Source: Pedobacter frigoris (GTDB lineage: Bacteria > Bacteroidota > Bacteroidia > Sphingobacteriales > Sphingobacteriaceae). Taken from it: a DNA stretch of 64,000 nt. The stretch is taken from the NCBI RefSeq assembly GCF_005116445.1, contig NZ_SWBQ01000007.1, positions 62,001 through 126,000 of the forward strand. Direction: 5' to 3'. Shown here piece by piece: positions 44,569 to 53,271 of the stretch. The notes below the pieces were generated by a model. It saw only the letters and a program-made list of their open reading frames with translations, had not been told where the DNA came from and searched no databases. A program made the position numbers and the translations under genes. The stretch's first letter is position 1. Each line of letters opens with the position of its first letter.

Positions 44569-45972
44569 TTATATGCTCAGTGTAGCACCCGCACCTGCTG
44601 ATACAACAGCTGGCACATTAGCCGCAGGAATTAGCACAGATTTATACTCATATGATGGTACCCAATCTGATGCCGATGTTGATATTCTGTTTGCTCCAGA
44701 ACCTTTATAAATATTTGTATTCGCTCCGCTAACATAGCCAGGCTTAGCATTGTATTCTGTATAGATAGGAACTGACTGGTTTTCAAAGTAGTTGTTATCA
44801 GTACGAACCGTAGCTCCCATTGTTACTCCAATACCATAACCGCTTCCATTAGATAGGTAGTTGTTAAAGCAATGCATATAACCAAATCTGGTACTTGGCT
44901 GACGTTCTGAAACATTGTAAAAATAATTATTATAAACAGTAGTACGCAGGTGACCAGTATCATCTGTATTTTGATCCCCAAAACCGATTAACATTGGAAT
45001 GTGACTATCATGTAGTCTATTCCATGATAGAGAAATATAATCTGCTCTTTTCCCTACATCCAACAATCCGTCATAATAATCCCAACCATGATTTCGGTCA
45101 GAAGAAAGATCACAATGGTCAACCCAAATATGATGTGCTCCTTCTTTTATAATGATGTTAGAATAAGTAACTACATTTTTAATAGTCATATTCTGGATAA
45201 TGATATTACTTGTGCCGTAAATCATCAGACTAACACCCTCCATGCTCGAACCACTAAGTCCCAATATCGTTTTATTAGATTTTACGTTGATGAAGCCCGT
45301 ACCGGTAATTTTTCCTGATACTTTTATAATCAGTGGAGAATTTGATTCAGTAGCTGATTTCAGTTGCGCAAGTGTCGTCGCAATTATAGTATTTCCACCC
45401 AGACCACCTGTTGTCTTCCCGTCTACAGAGGCATACCCTATAATTGCAGAACTGGATGACGATGGTGGAGTCACAGGTACAACAGGATCCGCAACCTGAG
45501 GGGGTTTTACAACACTAGAAGTTCCATCTATAGTGTAGGTATAGGTTCTTCCGTTTGTCCTTGGATCACTATTATCTGATGTTGAAAAATACAAACTACC
45601 AGACCAGTGACTAAATCGACCTTTACCCAAAGTCCTTATATCCGAATGCAATGAATGGGCAGGACCAATTTCAACTCCATTTTCAAATATTTTAACTGTT
45701 GATGCTGTTGGCTGCGATTGGGTATCACTTGAAGTCCCCAAATCAGCGTAGACTTTATAAGAAAATCCTTCATCTTTTGCTGCTTTAGTTACTGTCAAAG
45801 TCCGCGATGATCCAGACGCAGCAACTGCACTAATTTCAGATTCAATTGCATTGGAAGAGCTGTTAATTTTTGCCACATCCGAATCTTTTTTGCATTTACT
45901 AAAAGTTAATAAAACCAGAAGTAACAGAAGGCTCATGGGCAAGTGATTTGTTAATTTGTTTTTTCTTTCCAT
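44569..45972 (-). CDS. PL1-family pectate lyase lipoprotein within the EPS cluster
   Basis: A 467-residue exported lipoprotein (leader ends LLTFSKC, Cys at about 27) with a Ser/Thr-rich linker and a disulfide-poor N-terminal sandwich (about 55-165), then a right-handed beta-helix of polysaccharide lyase family 1 (about 170-467). Diagnostic motifs are HHIWVDHCDLSSDRNHGWDY, LSWNRLHDSHIPMLIG, HLRTTVYNNYF with the catalytic Arg region, and RQPSTRFGYMHCFNNYL (RxPxxR). PL1 cleaves alpha-1,4-linked galacturonan. Inside a polysaccharide gene cluster beside a UDP-glucuronate 4-epimerase it may trim the cell's own polymer. A 451-base spacer upstream suggests its own promoter. Confidence 0.94.
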   Translation of the reverse strand: MERKNKLTNHLPMSLLLLLVLLTFSKCKKDSDVAKINSSSNAIESEISAVAASGSSRTLTVTKAAKDEGFSYKVYADLGTSSDTQSQPTASTVKIFENGVEIGPAHSLHSDIRTLGKGRFSHWSGSLYFSTSDNSDPRTNGRTYTYTIDGTSSVVKPPQVADPVVPVTPPSSSSSAIIGYASVDGKTTGGLGGNTIIATTLAQLKSATESNSPLIIKVSGKITGTGFINVKSNKTILGLSGSSMEGVSLMIYGTSNIIIQNMTIKNVVTYSNIIIKEGAHHIWVDHCDLSSDRNHGWDYYDGLLDVGKRADYISLSWNRLHDSHIPMLIGFGDQNTDDTGHLRTTVYNNYFYNVSERQPSTRFGYMHCFNNYLSNGSGYGIGVTMGATVRTDNNYFENQSVPIYTEYNAKPGYVSGANTNIYKGSGANRISTSASDWVPSYEYKSVLIPAANVPAVVSAGAGATLSI

Positions 45973-46039
45973 ATTATTTTTTTAAAGTATACAATGGTAA
46001 CGCTTAAAAAGCAAGCATTATACACTCTAAAAATTATGG

Positions 46040-46423
46040 AAACATACTGATTTTCAGTAAAGAAAGACTCTAAACAAAGGGCGACCGTAATTAGGTGATC
46101 TGAAACATTTAATCGTTTATGTTTGATATTTTTTCAGCATTAACAAGAATTTACAAAACATTAATCAAAGAAAACAAAGATGATCCTGGTGAAACAAATA
46201 AGAAAAAAATTTTCATCAATAAGTTTTGACAGAAAATGAAAAAAAGATTATTTTTTACTTAAAAAAAAAAAATGAAGGTCGAGAAAAGATGTTACAACAC
46301 ATATACATTTGTAATTTTTACGTCATAAACCAGAGTTAATTTATGACAATTGGTAAAATTGTCGTGGTTTTCTTCTGAAATATCAATATTTTTCAGTATC
46401 GTTCTATATAGGAAATACCATGG
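46040..46423. other. AT-rich non-coding spacer upstream of the pectate lyase gene
   Basis: About 390 bases without any plausible ORF, notable for runs of A (including about twelve A near 46260-46272). It ends with two nested exact inverted repeats (46322-46363). It is the only long gap in the polysaccharide cluster and probably holds the lyase promoter (read leftward), though no good TTG/TAnnTTTG pair stands out. Confidence 0.55.
46322..46363. repeat. Two adjacent inverted repeats sharing GAC
   Basis: GTCATAAA (46322-46329) pairs with TTTATGAC (46340-46347) and GACAATT (46345-46351) pairs with AATTGTC (46357-46363). The first repeat's right arm and the second repeat's left arm share GAC, so only one hairpin can form at a time. 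No T-tract follows. A regulatory switch or a pair of operator half-sites is possible. Confidence 0.55.
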
Positions 46424-47518
46424 TTAGGAGATTAAAACCAGCTCCTTCATTTTATTAAGAATTCCTGAATCTGTATAAAAATTCTTATACCAGGAAACAA
46501 AGTTTCTAACTCCCTCTTCTACTGAAACTTTAGGATCATAATTCATGAGTTGCCTCATATCTGATATATCAGCCCACGTTTCGGTCACATCTCCACTCTG
46601 AAGTGGCAAGTAATTTTTCTGAGCTACGCTATCCGTATTCTTTTCAATTTCCGTGATGAAATCCATAAGCCCAACAGACTGCCCTCTACCTATATTAAAG
46701 ATGCGATATGGTGCGTTTGATGTCGCAGGCTTTGGTTTAAGCGCATTCCATTTTGCATCACGTTTGGCTGGAGCATCTATCACCCGGACAATACCATCAA
46801 CAATATCATCTATATATGTAAAATCACGCTTCATCTTACCTTCGTTGAATACATCAATTGGCTTATTTTCCAAGATGCCTTTAGTAAAAATAAATAAAGC
46901 CATATCTGGTCGGCCCCATGGACCATAAACTGTAAAAAACCGCAATCCTGTCGTAGGCAGACCAAATAAATGACTGTATGCATGCGCCATTAATTCATTG
47001 CTTTTTTTAGATGCAGCATAAAGTGAAACAGGATGGTCTACATGATGATCAGTTGAGAATGGCATATGCTCATTCAACCCGTATACACTTGATGAACTTG
47101 CATATACCAGGTGCTTAATATTGTGTACCCTGCAACATTCCAGAATGTTCAGAAAACCTATAATATTGGAGTCAAGATAAGCCTTAGGATTCGTCAAACT
47201 ATATCTCACGCCAGCTTGCGCTGCCAGATTACAAACTGCATCAAAATGACAATCTTTAAATACCTTTTTTAACTTACCATGATCAGTGATGTCAAGCTTG
47301 ATAAATTTATACTTTGCATACCTGGTACTTTGCACCATTTCCCCATAGTGTATACTATCCTCAGGAATACCTGTTTCCGCAAGCCTCCGATACTTTAAAT
47401 TAATATCATAATAGTCATTGATACAATCAATGCCTATCACTTCATCTCCTCTTTCAAGCAGATATTTCGCCAAATGAAAACCAATAAACCCAGCTGTACC
47501 GGTAACTAATACTTTCAT
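46424..47518 (-). CDS. NAD-dependent epimerase, UDP-glucuronate 4-epimerase type
   Basis: 364 residues from the ATG at 47518; an upstream in-frame start at 47593 would add 25 residues before the canonical MKVLVTGTAGFIGFHLAKYL and overlap asnB, so I reject it. Extended SDR: Rossmann GTAGFIG, DCINDYYDINLKYRRL (the insertion typical of UDP-GlcA 4-epimerases), CNLAAQAGVRYSLTNPKAYL, YASSSSVYGLN and YAASKKSNELMAHAY (YxxxK), then GLRFFTVYGPWGRPDMALFI. It converts UDP-GlcA to UDP-GalA. Next to the PL1 lyase this points to galacturonic acid in the polymer. Confidence 0.93.
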   Translation of the reverse strand: MKVLVTGTAGFIGFHLAKYLLERGDEVIGIDCINDYYDINLKYRRLAETGIPEDSIHYGEMVQSTRYAKYKFIKLDITDHGKLKKVFKDCHFDAVCNLAAQAGVRYSLTNPKAYLDSNIIGFLNILECCRVHNIKHLVYASSSSVYGLNEHMPFSTDHHVDHPVSLYAASKKSNELMAHAYSHLFGLPTTGLRFFTVYGPWGRPDMALFIFTKGILENKPIDVFNEGKMKRDFTYIDDIVDGIVRVIDAPAKRDAKWNALKPKPATSNAPYRIFNIGRGQSVGLMDFITEIEKNTDSVAQKNYLPLQSGDVTETWADISDMRQLMNYDPKVSVEEGVRNFVSWYKNFYTDSGILNKMKELVLIS

Positions 47519-47561
47519 AATATATAAGTTTAAAGTGTTAAATCGGATAAGAAAGCCGACG

Positions 47562-49397
47562 CTATAAATTCTTATACCAAACTTCAAGGCCAAAAACGCA
47601 AAACAGTATTTTGGCTCTTTTTTCTACTGATATTCTAACCTTATTAGTAATCAATTCTTCAATAAATTTCCTCTTGATTATACTCGGGTATAAAGCATCT
47701 GAAGCAAGAAGATAAACATCCATAATTTCCTTGAGCTCGCCGTCCACCCATTTGCTCAAGGGGATTTCAAATCCCCTCTTAGGCTGAGTGATCAATTCGG
47801 CAGGTAGGTATCTCTTTGAGAGATCTCTTAAAATTGCCTTAGTCCGTATCCCTTTTATTTTGAAATCATCAGCAAGTCCTGGTGCAAATTCCAATACTTC
47901 TTTGGAAAGAAATGGACTACGCCCCTCGAGTGAATGGGCCATGGTAGCAATGTCCATTTTTGGAAGTAATCTTCCAAACAGCATGGATTCAAAGTCCATC
48001 AGCAACAACTTCTTTAAAGATGAAATGGGATAACTGTTAAGCCTATTCAAGTCTTCCGTAATACCTTTCATTAAGGGCTTCACTAAAAACTGATCTTCAT
48101 ATCCGACAAACAGGTCTGAAGAAGCCGAACAATACATCTTAACGATATCTGAGTAGCTCGCAAACTTTAGCAACCGGTATATATAAGTGTAATTACTTTG
48201 CTTTTTATGAGCTACGGGTAAAATCCCGGTGAGTATTTTTGAACTGATCTTTGTAAAATGTCCTGTATTAAAGAAATCTATATTTTTAAAGGGTACATAT
48301 CGCCTATAACCACCGAAAAGTTCATCAGCACCATCACCATTTAGCACTACCGTGATGTGCTTCTTCGCTTCTTTTGCTACATAATAACTTGGAATCGCAG
48401 AATTATCTGAATTTGGCTCTCCATGATTAACAAGTATTTTTTCTACATCGTCTTTAAGATTTGAAAAATCAATCTCGACAACCGTATGACTTGTATTGTA
48501 TTTGTCTGCTACTTTTTGCGCCAATGCAGATTCATCAAATGCACCTTCCATTTTTACAGTAAATGTTTTCAGCTTAGGTGAACATTGTGCTCCCATTGCT
48601 GTTACCAATCCACTGTCAATACCCCCACTTAAAAAAGAACCTACATCCAGGTCACTACTTTCAATCCTGCGTTTCACCGACGTTAGTAACAATTCGTCCA
48701 GACATTCAATCGAATCTTCATACCCCAGTTCTTTTTCTGCCATATAATGATCTTCCATTCTAAACCACGCTGTCTTATCAGCTACCCCGGTAAGCGTATC
48801 AATTTTCAAAAAATGGCCATTCTCGAGCTCCTCAACAAACAAATAAGGAGTAGACTTACGGTAGTGATGTCCAAGATACAAGTAGTCGGAAAGCGAAGCA
48901 TGATCTACTTCTGGGCGAACCACCTGATATAAAGCATTGAGCTCTGAAGAAAATACGTATGACCCTCCTCTAGCATAGATATACAAAGGTTTTTTACCAG
49001 CTCTGTCTCTTGCAAGATATACTCTCCTATTGTGCGTATCATAAATGGCAAAAGCAAACATTCCATCAAACTCATTCAGCATCTTCATACCCATTAATTC
49101 AAACATCATCAAAATGGTTAATGTGTCCGAATTAGAATTGGCTTTTAGACCATACTTGATCCGCAGATCCATATGATTGTAAATCTCTCCATTGAATACA
49201 ATAACTAATCCATTATATTCCATTGGCTGCTGTCCGGAAATGCTCAAATCCTGAATAGCTAGCCTCGTATGGTAAAGTTTTACATTATTTACATTTATTT
49301 GTCCTTGCTGATCTGGCCCACGATGCCACAAACCTTCAAAAATGCGTTCATCAGGTACCTTTACGCTGTAATTAATTGCTCCGAATATTCCACACAT
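47562..49397 (-). CDS. asnB: Asparagine synthase-type glutamine amidotransferase
   Basis: 611 residues. Begins MCGIFGAINY with the catalytic Cys2 of class II glutamine amidotransferases. Further marks are WHRGPDQQG, NGEIYNHMDLR, FAIYDTHNRRVYLARDRAGK, the synthetase PP-loop SFLSGGIDSGLVTAMGA and NGDGADELFGGYRRY. In a surface-polysaccharide cluster such proteins usually amidate a uronic acid to a uronamide or modify an amino acid substituent rather than make free asparagine. It lies 13 bases before the adjacent GT4 gene in map order. The name refers to the family, not a proven reaction. Confidence 0.92.
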   Translation of the reverse strand: MCGIFGAINYSVKVPDERIFEGLWHRGPDQQGQINVNNVKLYHTRLAIQDLSISGQQPMEYNGLVIVFNGEIYNHMDLRIKYGLKANSNSDTLTILMMFELMGMKMLNEFDGMFAFAIYDTHNRRVYLARDRAGKKPLYIYARGGSYVFSSELNALYQVVRPEVDHASLSDYLYLGHHYRKSTPYLFVEELENGHFLKIDTLTGVADKTAWFRMEDHYMAEKELGYEDSIECLDELLLTSVKRRIESSDLDVGSFLSGGIDSGLVTAMGAQCSPKLKTFTVKMEGAFDESALAQKVADKYNTSHTVVEIDFSNLKDDVEKILVNHGEPNSDNSAIPSYYVAKEAKKHITVVLNGDGADELFGGYRRYVPFKNIDFFNTGHFTKISSKILTGILPVAHKKQSNYTYIYRLLKFASYSDIVKMYCSASSDLFVGYEDQFLVKPLMKGITEDLNRLNSYPISSLKKLLLMDFESMLFGRLLPKMDIATMAHSLEGRSPFLSKEVLEFAPGLADDFKIKGIRTKAILRDLSKRYLPAELITQPKRGFEIPLSKWVDGELKEIMDVYLLASDALYPSIIKRKFIEELITNKVRISVEKRAKILFCVFGLEVWYKNL

Positions 49398-49409
49398 AGT
49401 TTCTGATTT

Positions 49410-50480
49410 TTAACTGGTAAGCTGCTCAATCAATTGCATCCATTCATTCATTACTTTCTCTTCGCCAAAACTCTTTTCTATATGCATTTTGCCTTTCGCA
49501 CCCAATTTATTTCTCTCAAGAGGATGCATATCCATTATCTTCAGCATATTTGCAGCCATTGAGTATTCATTTTGCCGCTCACATAGAAAACCACACCCAG
49601 CCTGTTGTACCAACTCACGGTTGCCGTCAATATCTGTCACCACGACTGGCCGACCGTAAGCCATTGCTTCGAGGATGGCGTTAGGCATTCCTTCAGAAAA
49701 AGAAGAAAGTACAAATGCATCTGATCGCTCTAAATAATAAGATGCATTCGGTTTAAACCCCAGAATACGTACATGCTCACTAATCCCCATTTCTTTTATA
49801 ATTTCATAAGGCCATATTTCACTATTTAATTCGCCTATAATATCTAATCTGAACTTTCTTTCTTTAATCAAGGTAACGGCTTTAAATAAAGTGAGATAAT
49901 CTTTATTCCATCTGAAATGTGCAACACACACCCATGTAAACAGATTCTCTTCTTCTCGCACTTCATTTGAGCAGATATTGATAGAAATGCCATTATTAAT
50001 CACCAATCCATTCTTTAATCCAAAATTCTGAACCTCAAAATTATTTTTAGATGCTACAGAATTATAAACTACTGCATCATCAAGTCCTGAAGTAAGTTTA
50101 AAAAGCAAATACCACTTTTTAGGAATTACAGATATTCTTATCGTAGAAATCAGTCGAAACTTAAGTCGTAATTTAAGAAGCCGGGCAAATATGATAGCTA
50201 TAAACATAAATGCGACAATAACATCTGGCCGAAATATTTTAACAGCATTCCACAACATGCTCAAATTAGAAAATGTATTTCTACCCCATTTTCCTAAAAA
50301 AACAAGGCTTATACCCGATTTCTCAAGCACACCATTAAATTCATCAATGGGCTTAAGAGAAATAATCAGTACTTTATGACCATTATCCCTTAAGAAAAGC
50401 GCAACTTTAAGAAGTTGAGTTTCCGCACCACCCTTACTCATAGATGGTGTCATCAAAATCACTCGTTTACCGGATTTCAT
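49410..50480 (-). CDS. GT4-family glycosyltransferase
   Basis: 356 residues, GT-B fold. Starts KRVILMTPSMSKGGAETQLL (glycine-rich acceptor loop with AET). The donor domain has FTWVCVAHFRWNKDYLTLFK, LDIIGELNSEIWPYEIIKEM, VRILGFKPNASYYLERSDAF and the SSFSEGMPNAILEAMAYGRP region with the E-x7-E pair. Family GT4 (WcaL/PimB-like). Lies 2 bases from the ATP-grasp gene and 12 bases from asnB. Sugar specificity unknown. Confidence 0.93.
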   Translation of the reverse strand: MKSGKRVILMTPSMSKGGAETQLLKVALFLRDNGHKVLIISLKPIDEFNGVLEKSGISLVFLGKWGRNTFSNLSMLWNAVKIFRPDVIVAFMFIAIIFARLLKLRLKFRLISTIRISVIPKKWYLLFKLTSGLDDAVVYNSVASKNNFEVQNFGLKNGLVINNGISINICSNEVREEENLFTWVCVAHFRWNKDYLTLFKAVTLIKERKFRLDIIGELNSEIWPYEIIKEMGISEHVRILGFKPNASYYLERSDAFVLSSFSEGMPNAILEAMAYGRPVVVTDIDGNRELVQQAGCGFLCERQNEYSMAANMLKIMDMHPLERNKLGAKGKMHIEKSFGEEKVMNEWMQLIEQLTS

Positions 50481-50482
50481 AT

Positions 50483-51541
50483 TTACGCTGTTATCAAGTC
50501 TTGCAGATACGCCTTAACCTGCTTTTGTTTGATTTTAAAAACAACATCTACATATTTCGCATCCCAAGAGTTAAACAAACTAAAATGTTGTTTATAAAAT
50601 GCATATGCCTTTTTTGTAATCTTCATCTTCGGATTAGGCTGGTAAAAAGGACTTACTTCCAAATAAATTGGCTCTGTATTTAAGTCGTCATTCTGCCAGG
50701 TGATATCAAAAGCACCTGTTGTCAATTTTAAAGATTTAAAAGTTTGGATGATATGCTGTCTCCATTGCTCGGGAAAGAAATCAAAATCAACCTTGCTTCC
50801 GTAGCTTGTCGACGTAGGTTTCCACTCTTCCGATTGATTTATCCTCCAGTAATGCAGTACAATATCATCTTTAACCAAAATCACCCTTAAATCTTTTCGC
50901 ATATTGATCAATTCCTGTACAATGATGTTCTTATTTTCTCTCACGAATTTCTCATTAGAAATCAGATCAGCCAGATCGGACCAGGAAGAAATTTTATACA
51001 ACCCTTCTGAGGAACACGAATGCTCTGCTTTAATTAAAAAGGGAAAATTAATTCTTGTATTCAAAAGTGCTTCAAAATCATTAAAAATCGTTGTTTTTGG
51101 TTCATTTACCTTGGCATCATTAAAAGCGCCATGCATATATGATTTATTCTCCCAAAAAATAGTCTCACTATGCTTAGGAAAAACGGCATTACCCTGAAAT
51201 TCAAGTTGTTTTGTAACGTGCTGCAGAATGTCGGTATAGTCATCAAACCTGTAAACATTATAATGGCTGCTTATTGAAAAGAAAATCTTCTTATGATGAT
51301 ACTTCCCAATTGATTTTCCATATACAATTTTAAAATTTTTACCTTCTTCCAAAAGGCCGGCTAAAGTGGCCATATCCCAGATAAAGGCATCTGACCCAAA
51401 ATACTTTAATGACCCACCTGGGATCCAAAGTATAATAACAGCATTTGAATCATAGCTACTCCACAATTTAAGCCATTTCACCGTCACAATAATTCTAAAG
51501 ACACGTGCTAACCTTTTAAGTACTTTTGTCATTTCCTTCAT
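50483..51541 (-). CDS. ATP-grasp-like ligase
   Basis: 352 residues resembling ATP-grasp carboxylate-amine or carboxylate-thiol ligases. FPFLIKAEHSCSSEGLYKIS is the strand-glycine loop that grips ATP, IIVQELINMRKDLRVILVKD is the adenine-hinge stretch (QEl...DlRvi), and IYLEVSPFYQPNP stands for the metal-binding E-x-N (here E-x-S). The central region VDFDFFPEQWRQHIIQTFKS and TGAFDITWQND also fit. It likely activates a carboxyl group and joins it to an amine. It overlaps the HAD gene upstream by 26 bases. Substrates unknown. Confidence 0.75.
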   Translation of the reverse strand: MKEMTKVLKRLARVFRIIVTVKWLKLWSSYDSNAVIILWIPGGSLKYFGSDAFIWDMATLAGLLEEGKNFKIVYGKSIGKYHHKKIFFSISSHYNVYRFDDYTDILQHVTKQLEFQGNAVFPKHSETIFWENKSYMHGAFNDAKVNEPKTTIFNDFEALLNTRINFPFLIKAEHSCSSEGLYKISSWSDLADLISNEKFVRENKNIIVQELINMRKDLRVILVKDDIVLHYWRINQSEEWKPTSTSYGSKVDFDFFPEQWRQHIIQTFKSLKLTTGAFDITWQNDDLNTEPIYLEVSPFYQPNPKMKITKKAYAFYKQHFSLFNSWDAKYVDVVFKIKQKQVKAYLQDLITA

Positions 51542-52082
51542 AAGCTGAGTTAATTAATTCTATTTCATCAATTCCTAAATATTCTATTGGCAATTCCTTT
51601 ACATCTAAAATCAACTCACCATATAACTTGACCGACCCGTACTCATGGCTATGACTTAAATCGTCTATATAAACCACGTTAATACTTCTATAGAGCAACT
51701 CACTGATGTACTCTAATTTATCATCAGGATTTGCTACAAGAATTACCTGATCTCCGGGCAGACCGTTACTTTTTAACCAGTCACATGTAGTCCGAAAATT
51801 AAAATAGCTTCTGGCCGAAATAAAAATTACCTTTTCGTTGTTTCTAATTTTATCAATGATGAATTTTCGCATACCCAGGAATATAGAAAGTGAGCGATAC
51901 CTGTGATTTTCACCGCGGTAAACATAATCTTTCAATGATGGCCAGGTATGAGCAAGTGTATTGTCAATATCAATCAGATAAATTCTGGAGCTTTTTGACA
52001 CACCTTTGATCAGCTTTCTAAACTTCCTTTTAAAGTACAAGCCGAATACCGAGAATAAAATGACTTTAACCCGTTGTTTCAT
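51516..52082 (-). CDS. HAD-superfamily phosphatase-like protein
   Basis: 188 residues. HAD motif I is LIDIDNTLAHTWPSL with Asp38 and Asp40 as nucleophile and acid. Motif II is VIFISARSYFNFRTTCDWLK, a lysine lies in NPDDKLEY, and motif IV is NVVYIDDLSHSHEYG. This resembles small 'swivelling phosphatase' or nucleotidase HADs. The N-terminal 30 residues are basic and partly hydrophobic (VILFSVFGLYFKRKFRKLIK). It overlaps both neighbours (17 bases upstream, 26 downstream), so it is translationally coupled with the aminotransferase and ATP-grasp genes and probably acts in the same pathway. Confidence 0.85.
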   Translation of the reverse strand: MKQRVKVILFSVFGLYFKRKFRKLIKGVSKSSRIYLIDIDNTLAHTWPSLKDYVYRGENHRYRSLSIFLGMRKFIIDKIRNNEKVIFISARSYFNFRTTCDWLKSNGLPGDQVILVANPDDKLEYISELLYRSINVVYIDDLSHSHEYGSVKLYGELILDVKELPIEYLGIDEIELINSAYEGNDKST

Positions 52083-53271
52083 TGACCAGATCCAAAATCA
52101 CATTCATTTCAATACAAGCCTTTAGGCTTTGAATGATATAATCATTCTCCATCTTAGATCGGGATGCCAGTCGGATGAACTGCCCTTTCAACCCTATTTT
52201 GTCATCGCAGGTTCTAATGTAAATGCCATAGGTAATTAATAGTTTAGATACAAAATCAGTAGATTTAATTCCATCCATCAATTCTATCAGTACAAAATTA
52301 GCCATGCTTGGATATACTTTTATACCTGGAAGTTGTTTTAATTCATGAATGAATTCAAGCGTCTCAACGATATATTTGATTCTTACTTTATCATACTTTA
52401 CAGCAAAATCTTTCTGAGTATATAATCTGAAAAAGTACTCTGCAAAACCATTTGAGTTCCACAAGTACCCACTATCCAATAAAGATTTCACATAAGACTC
52501 TTTCATAATTCCATAACCCGCTCTTATTCCTGCAATTCCAAAGTCTTTAGACATACTTTTGAGGACAATAAGGTTTGGGTATTTTTCTACCAAATGAGCC
52601 AAAGACACCAATTGATAGTTTTCCGTTTCATAAGCAAAATGAATAAAACTCTCATCAATGATCACATTATCTACAAAAGAAAGCTCATCCAATATTCTTT
52701 GTACGTCTTTAATCCTTGTATAAGCCCCGTTTGGATTGTTCGGATTAATTAATACAATCGTATCGGGCCGGTGAAGTTTAACCAGTTCTATATAACTGTC
52801 TACATCAAGGCCATAATCATTATCCTTAGAAAGCTCATTATAAACTACCTCTACCCCCTCTTTTACGTATTCATAGTAAGAAGAAAAAGTAGGAATATTG
52901 ATCATAATTTTTCGACGGGTAAAATTATGTATTACAGCCTGAATGATTTCAATGGCTCCATTTCCTATAAAAATATTTTTTGCATTGATCTGAAGAAACT
53001 CTGCCAGAATCTCAGCTATTACACCATTTTGAGACGGATAGCATTCCAAAAGATCCCTGATTTTACCGCTCTTCAAAATCTCTTCATCAAAATACTCCAG
53101 AAACAGATCAGTAGCATATGGATTAGAAAGAAAACAGGCATCTACTTTAATCTCCACCTCAGGCAGTTTCTGTCTGAATGTGATAATACTTGGAGAGTGT
53201 GAACCAGCCTCATTTTTCAAAATTTCCAGCTTTTTTACAATCTGTAGTTCATCATTAGTAAACTTTATCAT
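52066..53271 (-). CDS. Class I/II PLP aminotransferase (histidinol-phosphate/threonine-phosphate type)
   Basis: 401 residues from the ATG at 53271. An earlier in-frame ATG at 53331 adds a Cys-rich stretch overlapping the neighbour by 77 bases and is unlikely. Fold-type I marks are YPSQNGVIAEILAEFLQI, FIGNGAIEIIQAVIHNF, NPNNPNGAYT, VIIDESFIHFA and the PLP lysine Lys242 in LKSMSKDFGIAGIRAGYGI, followed by FIRLASRSKMENDYII with the substrate-carboxylate Arg. This is the HisC/CobD branch. It overlaps the HAD gene by 17 bases. Likely supplies an amino-phosphate or amino-alcohol substituent, by inference only. Confidence 0.88.
   Translation of the reverse strand: MIKFTNDELQIVKKLEILKNEAGSHSPSIITFRQKLPEVEIKVDACFLSNPYATDLFLEYFDEEILKSGKIRDLLECYPSQNGVIAEILAEFLQINAKNIFIGNGAIEIIQAVIHNFTRRKIMINIPTFSSYYEYVKEGVEVVYNELSKDNDYGLDVDSYIELVKLHRPDTIVLINPNNPNGAYTRIKDVQRILDELSFVDNVIIDESFIHFAYETENYQLVSLAHLVEKYPNLIVLKSMSKDFGIAGIRAGYGIMKESYVKSLLDSGYLWNSNGFAEYFFRLYTQKDFAVKYDKVRIKYIVETLEFIHELKQLPGIKVYPSMANFVLIELMDGIKSTDFVSKLLITYGIYIRTCDDKIGLKGQFIRLASRSKMENDYIIQSLKACIEMNVILDLVNETTG

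Noticed and set aside
44501-44710. 69-codon plus-strand ORF at the end of the pectate lyase gene
   Set aside because: Mostly antisense to the lyase C-terminus; no domain.
46255-46275. Long A-run as a possible slippage or phase-variation tract
   Set aside because: It lies well outside coding sequence and more than 250 bases from the lyase start, with no promoter elements around it.
47519-47593. 25-residue N-terminal extension of the UDP-glucuronate 4-epimerase
   Set aside because: Lies before the canonical Rossmann start MKVLVTG and overlaps the asnB coding end.
52771-53202. 143-codon plus-strand ORF
   Set aside because: Antisense to the PLP aminotransferase, composition rich in I/F/Y/K typical of shadow frames.
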